Assembly (NCBI GenBank): GCA_021740045.1
Contig: JAIPAP010000047.1
Span: forward strand, 1-32,659
Length of the DNA: 32,659 nt
From: Bacteroidales bacterium
GTDB taxonomy: Bacteria; Bacteroidota; Bacteroidia; Bacteroidales; JAIPAP01
Reading direction: 5' to 3'
The translations under genes and the position numbers were made by a program. The notes below the pieces were generated by a model, which worked only from the letters and a program-made list of their open reading frames with translations, ran no database searches and was not told the DNA's origin. The stretch's first letter is position 1, and every line of letters begins with the position of its first letter. Shown here piece by piece: positions 32,642 to 32,659 of this stretch.

Positions 32642-32659
32642 CAGCTCGACACTTAACGG

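Noticed and set aside
1-32659. tRNA, rRNA, CRISPR, prophage or complete insertion sequence
   Set aside because: No cloverleaf ending, rRNA core sequence, regularly spaced repeats, phage structural genes or intact transposase was seen on either strand.

Overview
The window looks like a chromosomal stretch from a member of the Bacteroidota. The evidence is a type IX secretion (T9SS) C-terminal sorting tail, a CarboxypepD_reg-like/TonB-type outer-membrane receptor, lipoproteins, a GH57/GT4/debranching glycogen cluster, a LytTR regulator, and many promoters of the Bacteroidota type (TTTG or TTG, about 19-21 bp, then TAnnTTTG). No rRNA, tRNA, CRISPR array, intact insertion sequence or prophage is visible, so this is mostly ordinary chromosome with a few eroded or repetitive intergenic spots.

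Layout. Positions 1-3830 (minus strand) hold a glycogen/alpha-glucan operon transcribed leftward: debranching enzyme, GT4 glycogen-synthase-like transferase, then a GH57 hydrolase cut by the window edge. A secreted S9 peptidase follows (3984-6821, plus). Positions 7280-15167 (plus) form the most interesting block: a symporter small subunit with a large insertion, an ActP-like sodium:solute symporter, a membrane-anchored TPR protein, an outer-membrane porin-like barrel, a terminator, a metallophosphoesterase, and a Cache-PAS-CBS-DUF294 protein. I read this as an uptake and sensing module for a small carboxylate: barrel across the outer membrane, symporter across the inner membrane, Cache protein as sensor and possible nucleotidyl-transfer signaller.

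Positions 15499-19499 carry envelope proteins: a beta-helix lipoprotein, a T9SS cargo protein and an alpha/beta-hydrolase lipoprotein, with a heptamer tandem repeat and a multi-hairpin spacer between convergent genes. From 19749 to 31437 genes lie on the minus strand: a TPR-CHAT protein, a PepSY-like lipoprotein with its two-component system, a gamma-glutamyltransferase, an RHH antitoxin whose PemK/MazF toxin partner is reduced to an N-terminal fragment, an outer-membrane receptor preceded by three LytTR-type direct repeats, the membrane-bound LytTR regulator itself, and a DUF302 protein with a strong terminator. A DMT-family exporter (31544-32458) and a REP-like pair of inverted palindromes close the window.

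All functional calls are from reading sequence motifs by eye; no database search was possible.
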